57,178 nt of DNA from Comamonadaceae bacterium PBBC2 (GTDB lineage Bacteria; Pseudomonadota; Gammaproteobacteria; Burkholderiales; Burkholderiaceae_C), in the NCBI GenBank assembly GCA_002255935.1, contig NKIO01000018.1:1-57178 (forward strand), read 5' to 3'. Shown here one piece after another: positions 8,109-17,331 of this stretch. The notes below the pieces were generated by a model. That model did not search any database. It was not told where the DNA came from and saw nothing but the letters and a program-made list of their open reading frames with translations. Position 1 is the first letter of the stretch. Each line of letters starts with the position of its first letter. The position numbers were made by a program, and so were the translations under genes.

Positions 8109-8897
8109 TTACAGCGTCTGCAAGAGTTGTGCCGCGACCGCCACGGCGATGACTTCGGGCTCCTTGCCGGCGATGCCCGGCACCCCGATGGGGCAGGTGA
8201 TTTGGGCGATTTCCTCGGCACTGAAGCCCCGGTCTTCCAGCCGGTGGCGGAAGGTGGCCCATTTGGTTTTGCTGCCGATCAGGCCCACAAAAGGCAAATC
8301 GCCCCGCTCACGCAGACGCTTGAGGCAGGCGACCACCACGTCCAGGTCTTCGGCATGGCTGAAGCTCATGATCAGCACGCGACTGCCGGGGGCCAAATCG
8401 GCCACCGCAGCCTGCACCGGGTTGGAGTGCTCGCAGTCCACGCCGTCTGGCACATCGGGCGGGAAGATCTCGTCGCGGCTGTCCACCCAGCGCACGGCAA
8501 AAGGCAAAGGGGCCAGTGTTTTGACCAGGGCTTTGCCCACATGGCCGCCGCCAAACAGCGCCAGCGGTGTGCGCTCGGGCCTGAGCAGCGCTGTCAAGCG
8601 GGGCACATCGTCAGCGCTCACCCGCTCGAACTGCAAGGCCACGGCACCGCCGCAGCACTGCCCCAAGCTGGGGCCCAAGACGTGGCGCAGCTCGGTGACT
8701 TCGGTTTGCCCGGCCAGCAGCAAGCGGGCATGGGCGATGGCCTGAAACTCCAGGTGACCGCCACCGATGGTGCCCAGCTCGCTCTGTGCAAACACCACCA
8801 TGCGGGTGCCTGGACCGCGTGGCACCGAGCCCTGGGTGGCCAACACGGTGACCACCACCCCCGACGCCGTGGCCAGTTGCTGCAATGACAATTCCAT
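8109..8897 (-). CDS. xdhC: Xanthine dehydrogenase accessory protein XdhC
   Basis: 262 aa from the chosen ATG. The XdhC/CoxI family member inserts or sulfurates the molybdenum cofactor of xanthine dehydrogenase. Seen are the N-terminal segment VVVTVLATQGSVPRGPGTRM (XdhC_CoxI motif), IGGGHLEFQAI, and a Rossmann-like C-terminal part with LALFGGGHVGKALV and RVLIMSFSHAEDLDVV. The open frame runs up to 9110, but the first 71 residues are not XdhC-like, so I start at MELSLQQL (8897); no strong ribosome site is visible. It is separated from xdhAB by three unrelated-looking genes, which is less usual than the common xdhABC order. It is divergent from the lipoprotein gene at 9007. Confidence 0.9.
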   Translation of the reverse strand: MELSLQQLATASGVVVTVLATQGSVPRGPGTRMVVFAQSELGTIGGGHLEFQAIAHARLLLAGQTEVTELRHVLGPSLGQCCGGAVALQFERVSADDVPRLTALLRPERTPLALFGGGHVGKALVKTLAPLPFAVRWVDSRDEIFPPDVPDGVDCEHSNPVQAAVADLAPGSRVLIMSFSHAEDLDVVVACLKRLRERGDLPFVGLIGSKTKWATFRHRLEDRGFSAEEIAQITCPIGVPGIAGKEPEVIAVAVAAQLLQTL

Positions 8898-9006
8898 CCA
8901 ATTCACGGGCTTTATCCATTTCTGCGCCGCTCGATTCACACCGGGGTGCGTCAGTGACACAATTGATCTGTAAACACCGAGTATGCCAACGACCAAGGAC
9001 CTGCAC

Positions 9007-9519
9007 GTGAAGACATTGCGCACCACCCCCCAAGCCATCGTCACCGCCCTGATGGGCTTGGGCGCGGCGGGTCTGGCCTTGCTCAGCGGTTGCACCACAG
9101 ACCGCGCCAAACCGCCCAGCGGCTATTCCAGCCAAAGCTGGCCAGATCTGCCTGAAACAAAACCCCAGGCAGCGGCACCCACAACGGCCGTGACGCCCAA
9201 AGAGTACCGCAAAGACGCCGCAGGCCATTTGTATGTTTTGAACAAAGACCGCATCTTCAAAGGCCGCATGCCCCCCATGCTGCATGCGGTGGGCGTGCTG
9301 GATGTGGACATCGACCGCCAAGGTCAAGTCAAAGCCCTGAGCTGGAAGCGGGCCCCCAAGCATGCGCCAGAGGTGATGGCCGAGATCGAGCGCATGGTCA
9401 AGGCCGCCGCCCCCTACCCTGCCCCCAAAAATCTGAGCCAGGTCACCTATACCGACACCTGGCTGTGGCACAAGAGCGGCAAGTTCCAGCTCGACACGCT
9501 CACCGAAGGCCAGGACTAA
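9007..9519 (+). CDS. Lipoprotein with TonB-C-like domain, function unknown
   Basis: 170 aa from GTG 9007, which has AAGGA 7 nt upstream; ATG 8983 in the same frame is the alternative. The N terminus is a lipoprotein signal with lipobox LLSGC at about residues 25-29, so it should be anchored in the envelope. A Pro/Ala-rich spacer follows. The C-terminal part (VGVLDVDIDRQGQVKALSW and PEVMAEIERMVKAAAPYPAP) resembles the TonB C-terminal fold found in many stand-alone periplasmic proteins. It is divergent from xdhC and convergent with the thioesterase gene. No purine-related role can be claimed. The spacer 8898-9006 holds a near-match TGTAAACA at 8969-8976. Confidence 0.7.
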   Translation: MKTLRTTPQAIVTALMGLGAAGLALLSGCTTDRAKPPSGYSSQSWPDLPETKPQAAAPTTAVTPKEYRKDAAGHLYVLNKDRIFKGRMPPMLHAVGVLDVDIDRQGQVKALSWKRAPKHAPEVMAEIERMVKAAAPYPAPKNLSQVTYTDTWLWHKSGKFQLDTLTEGQD

Positions 9520-9525
9520 GCGGAC

Positions 9526-10329
9526 TTACGCCTTGAAGTAAACCGTCTGGTGCGTGCTGGCCAGCAATTGGCCGTCAGCGCTCCAGATTTCACCGCTCTG
9601 GTCGAAAAACCCGTTGTGGAATTTCAATGCTCTGGCCGTGCCCATCACAAAGCGATCGCCTTGCAAGGCCAGTGCGGCCTCATCGGCATGAAAGTAGGTG
9701 GTGATCGACACACTGCCCACGGGCGTGAGGATGCGGCGGCGCATGAAAATCCGGGGCAAAAAATGGTCGCTGATGGCCGCCAGTGAGGCGAAATCCAAAG
9801 CGCGCGGCGGATCATCGCGCAGCCAAGCCCGCGTGGCCGAATCGGGGTACTCCTGGCCATCGAACTGCTGGAACACATCGCCTTGTGGCCAGCGCATGTC
9901 GTAATGCTTAACCCAGGTGGGGCGCCGGTCGGTGGCCATGCGCGGCAAGGTCTCGGGCGCTGGCATGTCTTGAGGGGGCTGGGCCTCATCGGCCGACCAG
10001 GTGCTGCGCCGCAGCGCAAACACCGCAGTGGCCAGGGCCACCACACCGCCGTCCTGCGTGGCTTCGATGAGCCAGTGCTGGGTGGACCGGTTGGTACGCG
10101 CCGCGCGAGCGGTGATGCTGTAGGGGCCATCCGCAATGGGCGCGGCAAAGTTCACCGTCAGGGCAATCGGCACCCCAATACGATCAGGGTGCTGCAGCGC
10201 GGCATTGAGCAAGATGGCACAGGTCACGCCGCCATAAGGCCCGACCATGTTGGCGTAGTCTGGGCTGGTGTGCGCTTGAAAACCTTGATCGGTGGTCTTG
10301 AGCGCGATGGCCTGGTCAAAGGGGTGCAT
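9526..10329 (-). CDS. Acyl-CoA thioesterase-like double hotdog protein (TesB-like)
   Basis: 267 aa from MHPFDQAIAL; the open frame extends upstream, but the extra N terminus is Cys/Pro-rich shadow of the HAD gene. The hotdog pattern is seen in ANMVGPYGGVTCAILLNAAL (N-terminal domain), VNFAAPIADGPYSITARAAR, and the second half with TPVGSVSITTYFHADEAAL and RALKFHNGFFDQSGEIWSADG. These match the acyl-CoA thioesterase/TesB-like family that hydrolyses acyl-CoA to free acid and CoA. Its start overlaps the 3' end of the HAD gene by 14 bp, so the two are translationally coupled. The physiological acyl-CoA is unknown. It is convergent with the lipoprotein gene, with 6 bp between stops. Confidence 0.78.
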   Translation of the reverse strand: MHPFDQAIALKTTDQGFQAHTSPDYANMVGPYGGVTCAILLNAALQHPDRIGVPIALTVNFAAPIADGPYSITARAARTNRSTQHWLIEATQDGGVVALATAVFALRRSTWSADEAQPPQDMPAPETLPRMATDRRPTWVKHYDMRWPQGDVFQQFDGQEYPDSATRAWLRDDPPRALDFASLAAISDHFLPRIFMRRRILTPVGSVSITTYFHADEAALALQGDRFVMGTARALKFHNGFFDQSGEIWSADGQLLASTHQTVYFKA

Positions 10330-11002
10330 GGTGTTGAAAAAGAGCTGTGGAAAGCAAGGCCTGCAGGGGCTGCAAACCGTCGATGAAATGCACACGCGCA
10401 GCCACATCGGCTGGCAAGCCTTGTCGGGGGTGCAGGCTGAACACCTGCATGCCTGCTGCAAGGCCCGCTTGCAGGCCGGGCAAGCTGTCTTCAACCACCC
10501 CACAGGCTGAAGGCGCTAACCCTAAGGCGGCTGCGGCATGCCAAAACAAACCCGGCTCGGGCTTGAAGCTGCCCACCTCCGGCGCACAAAACAAGCGCTC
10601 GCCAAAGTAGGGCCTCAAGCCGGTGATGCCCAAAGTGATCTCCGCTTTTTCGCGGGGGCCGTTGGTGCCGATGGCAAAAGGCATGTGACGTGCCTGCAAT
10701 GCCTGCAACAAAGAGGTCGCACCAGAGATTTCGTCCAAGCCTTCGCGAAAGCGTGTGGCCATGTTCAGGCGCAGTTGCTTGAGAAAAGCCACCTCATCGA
10801 GCGGCTGGTGCTGCGGCGACACATGCGCAGCGATGGTGCTGACGCAACGCGCCATGGGAACCCCGCCAAAGCGTGCATGCATCTCTTGGCGCCCCCACGG
10901 CGCACCCAGGTTTGCCGCCATCTGGTGCAGCACATCCAGGCCTGGCGCTTCGCTGTCCACCAGCGTGCCATCAAGGTCAAAAATCAACGCAGTAATGGGC
11001 AT
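10316..11002 (-). CDS. HAD-superfamily phosphatase (subfamily IA, Gph/beta-PGM type)
   Basis: 228 aa. Motif I is LIFDLDGTLVDSE (nucleophile Asp and acid/base Asp), motif II is FAIGTNGPREKAEITL (Ser/Thr position occupied by T), the Lys region is GSFKPEPGLFWHAAAALG, and motif IV is CGVVEDSLPGLQAGLAAGM. The set defines a cap-C1 HAD hydrolase such as phosphoglycolate phosphatase, beta-phosphoglucomutase or a sugar phosphatase. The start ATG 11002 is supported by AAGGA 4-5 nt upstream. It lies 79 bp downstream of xdhB, after a terminator-like hairpin, and overlaps the thioesterase gene. Phosphoglycolate salvage would fit glyoxylate metabolism but is only a guess. Confidence 0.85.
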   Translation of the reverse strand: MPITALIFDLDGTLVDSEAPGLDVLHQMAANLGAPWGRQEMHARFGGVPMARCVSTIAAHVSPQHQPLDEVAFLKQLRLNMATRFREGLDEISGATSLLQALQARHMPFAIGTNGPREKAEITLGITGLRPYFGERLFCAPEVGSFKPEPGLFWHAAAALGLAPSACGVVEDSLPGLQAGLAAGMQVFSLHPRQGLPADVAARVHFIDGLQPLQALLSTALFQHHAPL

Positions 11003-11032
11003 GAAGTCCTTTTGCAAAGGCCCAAGAAAAAG

Positions 11033-11057
11033 GCCGCCTGATGGACCACCAGGCGGC
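11033..11057 (-). terminator. Rho-independent terminator after xdhB
   Basis: The inverted repeat gccgcctg / caggcggc with a 9-nt loop is followed, on the minus strand, by CCTTTTTCTT. It lies 24 bp past the xdhB stop and before the HAD gene, so it should end or attenuate xdhAB transcription. Confidence 0.75.
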
Positions 11058-11080
11058 GCTTGACAAGAGCCGTGTTCAGC

Positions 11081-13366
11081 TCACAGACCCGCTTGGGCCT
11101 TGACGCTTTCGCAAGCCATCAAGATGCGCTCGGGCGTGGCCGGTGCGTCCATGTGCACCACAGCTTTGTGGTCGGCGCTGGCGGCCACCGCATCGCGCAG
11201 GGCAAAGAAGGTCGACAGGCCCAGCATCAAAGGTGGCTCGCCCGTGGCCTTGCTGTTGAAAGGCGTGGGCTTCAAGTTGGCGTTGTCGAATAAAGACACA
11301 TTGAAGTGTTCAGGAATGTCGCCTGCCACTGGGATTTTGTAGGTGCTGGGGCCGTGCGTGAGCAGCTTGCCCTTCTTGTCCCAGATGCATTCTTCCATGG
11401 TGAGCCATCCCATGCCTTGCACAAACGCGCCTTCGATCTGGCCTTTGTCCAATGCGGGGTTGATGCTGCGGCCCACGTCGTGCACGATGTCCACGGCCTT
11501 GAGCCACCACTCGCCGGTGCGGGTGTCGATTTCCACTTCGCTCACGGCAGCGCCGTAGCAGTAGTAATAGAAAGCACGGCCGTTCAAAGTGGTGAAGTCG
11601 TATTTGATTTCGGGCGTCATGTAAAAGCCAGTGACGCTCAAGCCCACGCGGTCGAGCCACGCCTGCTTGGTCACGTCGGCCCATTTGACGGCTTTGCCGC
11701 CGCCATGCACTTCGTTGTTGGCGAAGGTCACATCGCTTTCGGCACAACCCAGCATGCGTGCGGCCACAGGCTTCAAGCGCTCACGCATTTGCGCAGTGGC
11801 GTTCATGATGGCCGCGCCATTGATGTCGGCACCGCTGGAAGCCGAGGTGGCCGAGGCGTTGGGCACTTTTTGTGAGTCGGTGGCCGTGATGCGCACATGG
11901 TCCACGCTGATGCCCAAACCATCGGCACACACCTGCGCCATCTTGGTGTTCAGGCCCTGGCCCATTTCGGTGCCGCCGTGGTTACAGCTCACCGAGCCGT
12001 CCATGTAAACCACCAGCAAGGCGCCGCCTTGGTTCAAATGGGTGGCCGTGAAGCTGATGCCGAACTTCAAAGGCACCAACGACAAACCACGCTTGCGGTT
12101 TTTGCTCTTGGCGTTGAAGGCTTGCACCTGAGCGCGGCGCTCGGCGTATTGGGATTCCTGCTCGACCTGCTCGATCACCTTGTCACCCACCCAGTCTTCG
12201 ATGAGCTGGTTGTATTGGGTGGTCATGGTGTCGGGCGTGCCGCTGATGGCCGGGTCTTTGTAAAGGTTGAGCTTGCGCACTTCCAAGGGGTCTTTGCCCA
12301 AGGTCATCGCGATCTCGTCCATCACTGTTTCGATGCCGAACATGCCTTGGGGGCCGCCGAAACCCCGGAAAGCGGTGGCACTTTGCGTGTTGGTTTTGCA
12401 GCGGTGGCTCACCAGCTTGAGGGCCGGCAGGGGGTAGGTGTTGTGGATGTGCAGGCATGCGCGGCCCGTGTCGTCAAAACCCACTTCGTAGTCGATGCGG
12501 AAATCGTGGCGCTTGCCGGTGATGGTCATGTCGTCGTCGCGGTTGACGCGCAGCTTGACCGGCTTGCCCAGTTTGTGCGCGGCCAAGGCGGCGCTTTGGC
12601 TGAAGATGCTGGCGTTGCCTTCCTTGCCGCCAAAGCCGCCACCCATGCGGCGGCAGATCACTTCCACGTCATTGGTGTGCAAGTTCAGGGCGTGCGCGGC
12701 TTCGCGCTGGTTGCCGTCGGGGTGCTGGGTCGACACGTAAAGAGTGAGCTGGCCATCTTCCTTAGGCACCGCGTAGGTGATCTGGCCTTCGAGGTAAAAC
12801 TGCTCTTGCTGACCGGTGCGGGTCGTGCCTTTGATTTTGTGCGGTGCATTGGCAATCGCCGCGGCGGCGTCACCGCGTGTGATGCCTTTGGGCGGCATGA
12901 TGAAGCTGCCCGCTTCCATGGCCTCTTCCACCGTCAAAATCGGCTTGAGCTCTTTCACCAAAACTTGGGCTTTGTGGGCGGCTTCGCGGGCATAGAGCAT
13001 GTTGCGCGCCACGACCACGGCGACAGCCTGGCCCACAAACTCGACCTTGCCAGCGGCCAGGAACGGGTCATCGTGCACGATGGGGCCGCAGTTGTTTTCG
13101 CCCGGAATGTCTTTGGCGGTGTAAACGGCTACGACGCCGTGCTCTTTGAGGATGGCTTCGCGGTCAATGCCGTCGCCAATCAACTCGCCATGCGCCACGG
13201 GCGACAAGATGAGCGCGGCATACAAAGTGCCCGCGTGCTCAGGGATGTCGTCGATGTAAGTGGCAGAGCCGGTCACGTGCAGGTGCGCGGACTCGTGGAC
13301 CACGTCGGTGCCTTGCTGAACGCCTGACACAGGCAGCAGGTTTTTGAGTGCGGTAGGAGCGTTCAT
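11081..13366 (-). CDS. xdhB: Xanthine dehydrogenase molybdopterin-binding large subunit XdhB
   Basis: 761 aa, typical for the large subunit of two-subunit bacterial xanthine dehydrogenases. Molybdopterin-binding motifs seen are RRMGGGFGGKEG, FRGFGGPQGMFGIE and HGGTEMGQGLNTK. The catalytic glutamate region is ATGEPPLMLG near the C terminus. The enzyme hydroxylates hypoxanthine to xanthine and xanthine to urate in the cytoplasm, sending electrons through the XdhA FeS and FAD centres to NAD+. The ATG follows the xdhA TGA with no gap, so the pair is translationally coupled. The maturation factor XdhC is encoded at 8109-8897. Confidence 0.96.
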   Translation of the reverse strand: MNAPTALKNLLPVSGVQQGTDVVHESAHLHVTGSATYIDDIPEHAGTLYAALILSPVAHGELIGDGIDREAILKEHGVVAVYTAKDIPGENNCGPIVHDDPFLAAGKVEFVGQAVAVVVARNMLYAREAAHKAQVLVKELKPILTVEEAMEAGSFIMPPKGITRGDAAAAIANAPHKIKGTTRTGQQEQFYLEGQITYAVPKEDGQLTLYVSTQHPDGNQREAAHALNLHTNDVEVICRRMGGGFGGKEGNASIFSQSAALAAHKLGKPVKLRVNRDDDMTITGKRHDFRIDYEVGFDDTGRACLHIHNTYPLPALKLVSHRCKTNTQSATAFRGFGGPQGMFGIETVMDEIAMTLGKDPLEVRKLNLYKDPAISGTPDTMTTQYNQLIEDWVGDKVIEQVEQESQYAERRAQVQAFNAKSKNRKRGLSLVPLKFGISFTATHLNQGGALLVVYMDGSVSCNHGGTEMGQGLNTKMAQVCADGLGISVDHVRITATDSQKVPNASATSASSGADINGAAIMNATAQMRERLKPVAARMLGCAESDVTFANNEVHGGGKAVKWADVTKQAWLDRVGLSVTGFYMTPEIKYDFTTLNGRAFYYYCYGAAVSEVEIDTRTGEWWLKAVDIVHDVGRSINPALDKGQIEGAFVQGMGWLTMEECIWDKKGKLLTHGPSTYKIPVAGDIPEHFNVSLFDNANLKPTPFNSKATGEPPLMLGLSTFFALRDAVAASADHKAVVHMDAPATPERILMACESVKAQAGL

Positions 13367-14839
<1,473 letters not shown>

Positions 14840-14868
14840 GGTGCGGTGGGGGGATAAATAAACGGTAA

Positions 14869-14894
14869 GGCCCTGATTTTAAAGAACCAGGGCC
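14869..14894. promoter_or_regulatory. Inverted repeat in the xdhA upstream region
   Basis: ggccctg and cagggcc separated by 12 nt, extendable to 10 bp with one mismatch, centred about 42 bp before the xdhA ATG. The AT-rich centre (attttaaagaac) contains a TAAAAT-like string on the minus strand that could be a -10 element, which would make this an operator over the promoter. No TGTATACA box is present here. Confidence 0.4.
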
Positions 14895-14924
14895 CATCTC
14901 GGAGGCTTTTTCAGGGGATTAATT

Positions 14925-14964
14925 GGGATCTGACCCCAATTGAATGAATTGGGTTTCAGATCCC
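14925..14964. repeat. Long imperfect palindrome between hiuH and xdhA (REP-like or terminator)
   Basis: Left arm gggatctgaccccaatt (14925-14941) pairs with aattgggtttcagatccc (14947-14964) around a 5-nt loop, with only a 1-by-2 internal bulge. It begins about 20 bp past the hiuH stop. It could end hiuH transcription, or be a copy of the GGGTCTGACCCC-type repetitive palindrome seen between genes in many proteobacteria. Confidence 0.6.
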
Positions 14965-14985
14965 CGTTGTTGGATCCCGATGGAT

Positions 14986-15339
14986 TCAGGAACCGCGATA
15001 AGTCGAATAACTCCAGGGGCTGGCCAACAGGGGCACGTGGTAGTGCTGGTCTTCGTGGGCCACGCCAAAGTCGAGGCTGACTTTGTTCAAGAAGTTGGGT
15101 TCGGGCAGTTCCACGCCCTTGGCCTTGAAGTAGCCCGCCACGTCAAACACCAAGCGGTAAGTGCCTTGGCGCAGGCTGGCGTGGTCGTACAGCATGCCGT
15201 CGGGGTTGCGGCCGTCGTGGTTGAGGGTAAAGCTTTTGACCAAGGTGGCCTGATCGCCTTGTGTGGTGTACAGGGCCACTTGCATGCCGGCAGCGGGGCA
15301 GCCGTGCATGGTGTCCAAAACGTGTGTGCTCAATCCCAT
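14986..15339 (-). CDS. hiuH: 5-hydroxyisourate hydrolase (transthyretin-like)
   Basis: 117 aa, the normal size. It hydrolyses 5-hydroxyisourate, the PuuD product, to OHCU. The N-terminal motif GLSTHVLDTMHGCPAAGM holds the catalytic His, GRNPDG lies in the middle, and the protein ends in the hallmark YRGS (STYRGS). It is divergent from the GntR regulator gene, sharing a 130-bp region that contains a TGTATACA box 68 bp from the hiuH start. It acts before the UraD domain encoded at 17332. Confidence 0.96.
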   Translation of the reverse strand: MGLSTHVLDTMHGCPAAGMQVALYTTQGDQATLVKSFTLNHDGRNPDGMLYDHASLRQGTYRLVFDVAGYFKAKGVELPEPNFLNKVSLDFGVAHEDQHYHVPLLASPWSYSTYRGS

Positions 15340-15406
15340 GGTGTTGCTCGCTTATCAAGGGGTTTTTGAAAGGTCTTTGGGCTTCGCCCAATCCGGTCGA
15401 CCGAAG

Positions 15407-15414
15407 TGTATACA
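15407..15414. promoter_or_regulatory. TGTATACA box between hiuH and gntR (candidate GntR operator, site 2)
   Basis: The perfect palindrome lies in the divergent promoter region, 68 bp from hiuH and 56 bp from the regulator gene. Its context accgaagTGTATACAattttg is almost identical to site 1 before puuD. Position between a FCD-type regulator and its neighbour is where such proteins usually autoregulate. On the minus strand the box overlaps a possible TATACA -10 element. Confidence 0.65.
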
Positions 15415-15469
15415 ATTTTGCATTTAGTGGCTATCATTTCGAAAAACAGCCCTTGAGGCCCTCCGAGAC

Positions 15470-16135
15470 ATGGAAACTTCCACCACCCACCACATCGTCG
15501 AGTCCCTGACACGGGCGATCGTTGAACACCGACTTTTGCCCGGCTCCAAGCTGGCCGAACAAAAACTGGCCGACCACTTTGGGGTCTCGCGCACGCTGGT
15601 GCGCCAAGCGCTGTTCCAGCTCTCGCAAAACCGGCTGATCAAGCTCGAACCGGCCCGTGGCGCTTTTGTGGCCGCCCCATCGGTGGAAGAGGCCCAGCAG
15701 GTGTTTGCGGTGCGCCGCATGCTCGAAGCCGAAATGACGCGGGCATTTGTGGGTCAAGTCACGCCAGAGCAAATCACCGCCTTGAAAGAGCACATCGAGC
15801 AAGAGCGCGAAGCCGTGAACCAAGGCGACGTGACCGGTCGCACCGAGCTTCTGGGCGACTTCCATGTGCGCATGGCCGAGCTGATGGGCAACCATGTGTT
15901 GGCCCAGGTGCTGGGCGAGCTGATCTCGCGCTGCGCCCTGATCACGCTGATGTACCAGTCGCGCAACGAGGCCGAACACTCCACCGATGAACACGAAGCC
16001 ATCGTGGCCGCACTGGCCGCCAAGAATTCCGACAAAGCGGTGCAACTGATGCACGAGCATTTGCTGCATGTCGAAGAAAGCCTGACCTTCGACCGCAAAG
16101 TCCCCACCCACGACATCTCTCTGGCACTGGCCTGA
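15470..16135 (+). CDS. GntR-family (FadR/FCD subgroup) transcriptional regulator of purine genes
   Basis: 221 aa. The N-terminal winged helix (about residues 10-75) reads LLPGSKLAEQKLADHFGVSR, then TLVRQALFQLSQNRLIKLE, with a wing EPARGAFVAAPS. The C-terminal all-helical FCD domain (residues 80-215) has metal/ligand-binding-type residues in LLGDFHVRMAELMGNHVL and a late His in MHEHLLHVEESL. FCD regulators usually bind small acids and release DNA. It is divergent from hiuH and upstream of puuE and the uraD fusion on the same strand, so the pathway-specific role (sensing urate, allantoin or similar) is likely but inferred. The likely operator is TGTATACA. Confidence 0.88.
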   Translation: METSTTHHIVESLTRAIVEHRLLPGSKLAEQKLADHFGVSRTLVRQALFQLSQNRLIKLEPARGAFVAAPSVEEAQQVFAVRRMLEAEMTRAFVGQVTPEQITALKEHIEQEREAVNQGDVTGRTELLGDFHVRMAELMGNHVLAQVLGELISRCALITLMYQSRNEAEHSTDEHEAIVAALAAKNSDKAVQLMHEHLLHVEESLTFDRKVPTHDISLALA

Positions 16136-16156
16136 ACCCTTGCACTGAACATCGCC

Positions 16157-17107
16157 ATGAGCACCTACGACGCCACCCTCCCCTACCCCCGCGATTTAAA
16201 AGGCTACGGCCGAAACGTGCCACACGCCCAATGGCCCGGCGGCGCACGCGTGGCCGTGCAGTTTGTACTCAACTACGAAGAAGGCGGCGAGAACTCGGTG
16301 CTGCACGGCGATGCAGGCTCCGAGCAGTTCTTGTCTGAAATGTTCAACCCCGCGTCTTTCCCTGAGCGGCACATCAGCATGGAAGGCATTTACGAATACG
16401 GCTCACGTGCGGGCGTGTGGCGCATCCTGCGCGAGTTTGAAAAGCGCGGCCTGCCGCTCACGGTGTTTGGTGTGGCCACCGCGCTGCAAAAACACCCCGA
16501 ATTGACCGCTGCCTTCCAAGAACTGGGCTACGACATCGCCTGCCACGGCCTCAAGTGGATCCACTACCAAAATGTCGACGAAGCCACCGAGCGTGCCCAC
16601 ATGGCCGAAGCGATGGCGATCATCCAAAAGCTGACCGGCGAGCGCCCTCTGGGCTGGTACACCGGGCGCGACAGCCCCAACACCCGCCGCTTGGTGGCCG
16701 ACTTTGGCGGCTTTGAATACGACAGCGACTACTACGGCGACGACCTGCCGTTTTGGATGAAGGTGCGCAAATCAGACGGCACCGATGCGCCACAGCTGAT
16801 CGTGCCCTACACCCTGGACTGCAACGACATGCGCTTTGCACTGCCCCAGGGCTACTCGCACGCCGACCCGTTCTTTCAGTACATGAAGGACACCTTTGAC
16901 GCGCTCTATGCCGAGGGTGACCCGAATGGCGACAACGCCCCCAAGATGATGAGCATCGGCATGCACTGCCGCTTGCTGGGCCGCCCTGGGCGCATCACGG
17001 CGCTGCAACGCTTTTTGGACCACATCCAGTCGCACGACAAGGTCTGGGTGGCGCGGCGCATCGACATTGCGCGGCACTGGAAAGCCGTGCACCCGTATGC
17101 AGAATGA
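16157..17107 (+). CDS. puuE: Allantoinase PuuE (polysaccharide-deacetylase-fold)
   Basis: 316 aa. PuuE is the metal-independent allantoinase recruited from the polysaccharide deacetylase family; it hydrolyses allantoin to allantoate. Diagnostic strings are YPRDLKGYGRNVPHAQWPGG, VQFVLNYEEGGENSVLHGD, the NodB-type segments GVATALQKHPELTAAF and DIACHGLKWIHYQNV, RPLGWYTGRDSPNTRRLVAD, and SIGMHCRLLGRPGR near the end. It begins 21 bp after the gntR stop, likely co-transcribed. The next gene encodes the enzymes before and after this step as one chain. Confidence 0.95.
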   Translation: MSTYDATLPYPRDLKGYGRNVPHAQWPGGARVAVQFVLNYEEGGENSVLHGDAGSEQFLSEMFNPASFPERHISMEGIYEYGSRAGVWRILREFEKRGLPLTVFGVATALQKHPELTAAFQELGYDIACHGLKWIHYQNVDEATERAHMAEAMAIIQKLTGERPLGWYTGRDSPNTRRLVADFGGFEYDSDYYGDDLPFWMKVRKSDGTDAPQLIVPYTLDCNDMRFALPQGYSHADPFFQYMKDTFDALYAEGDPNGDNAPKMMSIGMHCRLLGRPGRITALQRFLDHIQSHDKVWVARRIDIARHWKAVHPYAE

Positions 17108-17135
17108 CCGCGTTGCGCCTCCTGCTGGAAAGCTC

Positions 17136-17293
17136 CGCTTGTGCAATGGTCGGTGGACCACCACTGGCGCCATCGCCCACAGGGTGGGCTCTTGCAAAAA
17201 CACGGAACCACGCTTCCTTGTAGGAGCGCACCCTGTGCGCGATGGCCAGTGGACCACCAGCGCCCCCATCGCCCACAGGGTGGGCTCCTACAA
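17136..17293. repeat. Intergenic palindromes, family A (TGTAGGAGC...GCTCCTACA)
   Basis: A complete palindrome has arms at 17218-17245 and 17266-17293, 28 nt each with two mismatches, outer ends TTGTAGGAGC and GCTCCTACAA. An older, damaged copy lies just before it: the segment ggtggaccaccactggcgcc plus the right arm (17152-17200) repeats the loop and right arm of the intact copy. Related elements lie at 23483-23594 and 38801-38870. The DNA between puuE (17107) and the uraD fusion (17332) holds nothing else. Confidence 0.8.
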
Positions 17294-17331
17294 AAAGACA
17301 ACGACCTATTCCAACCTGCACGGAAAAACCC

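Noticed and set aside
8969..8976. TGTAAACA near-match to the GntR box before xdhC and the lipoprotein gene
   Set aside because: It is not palindromic and has one mismatch; a single 7-of-8 match is not enough to call a site.
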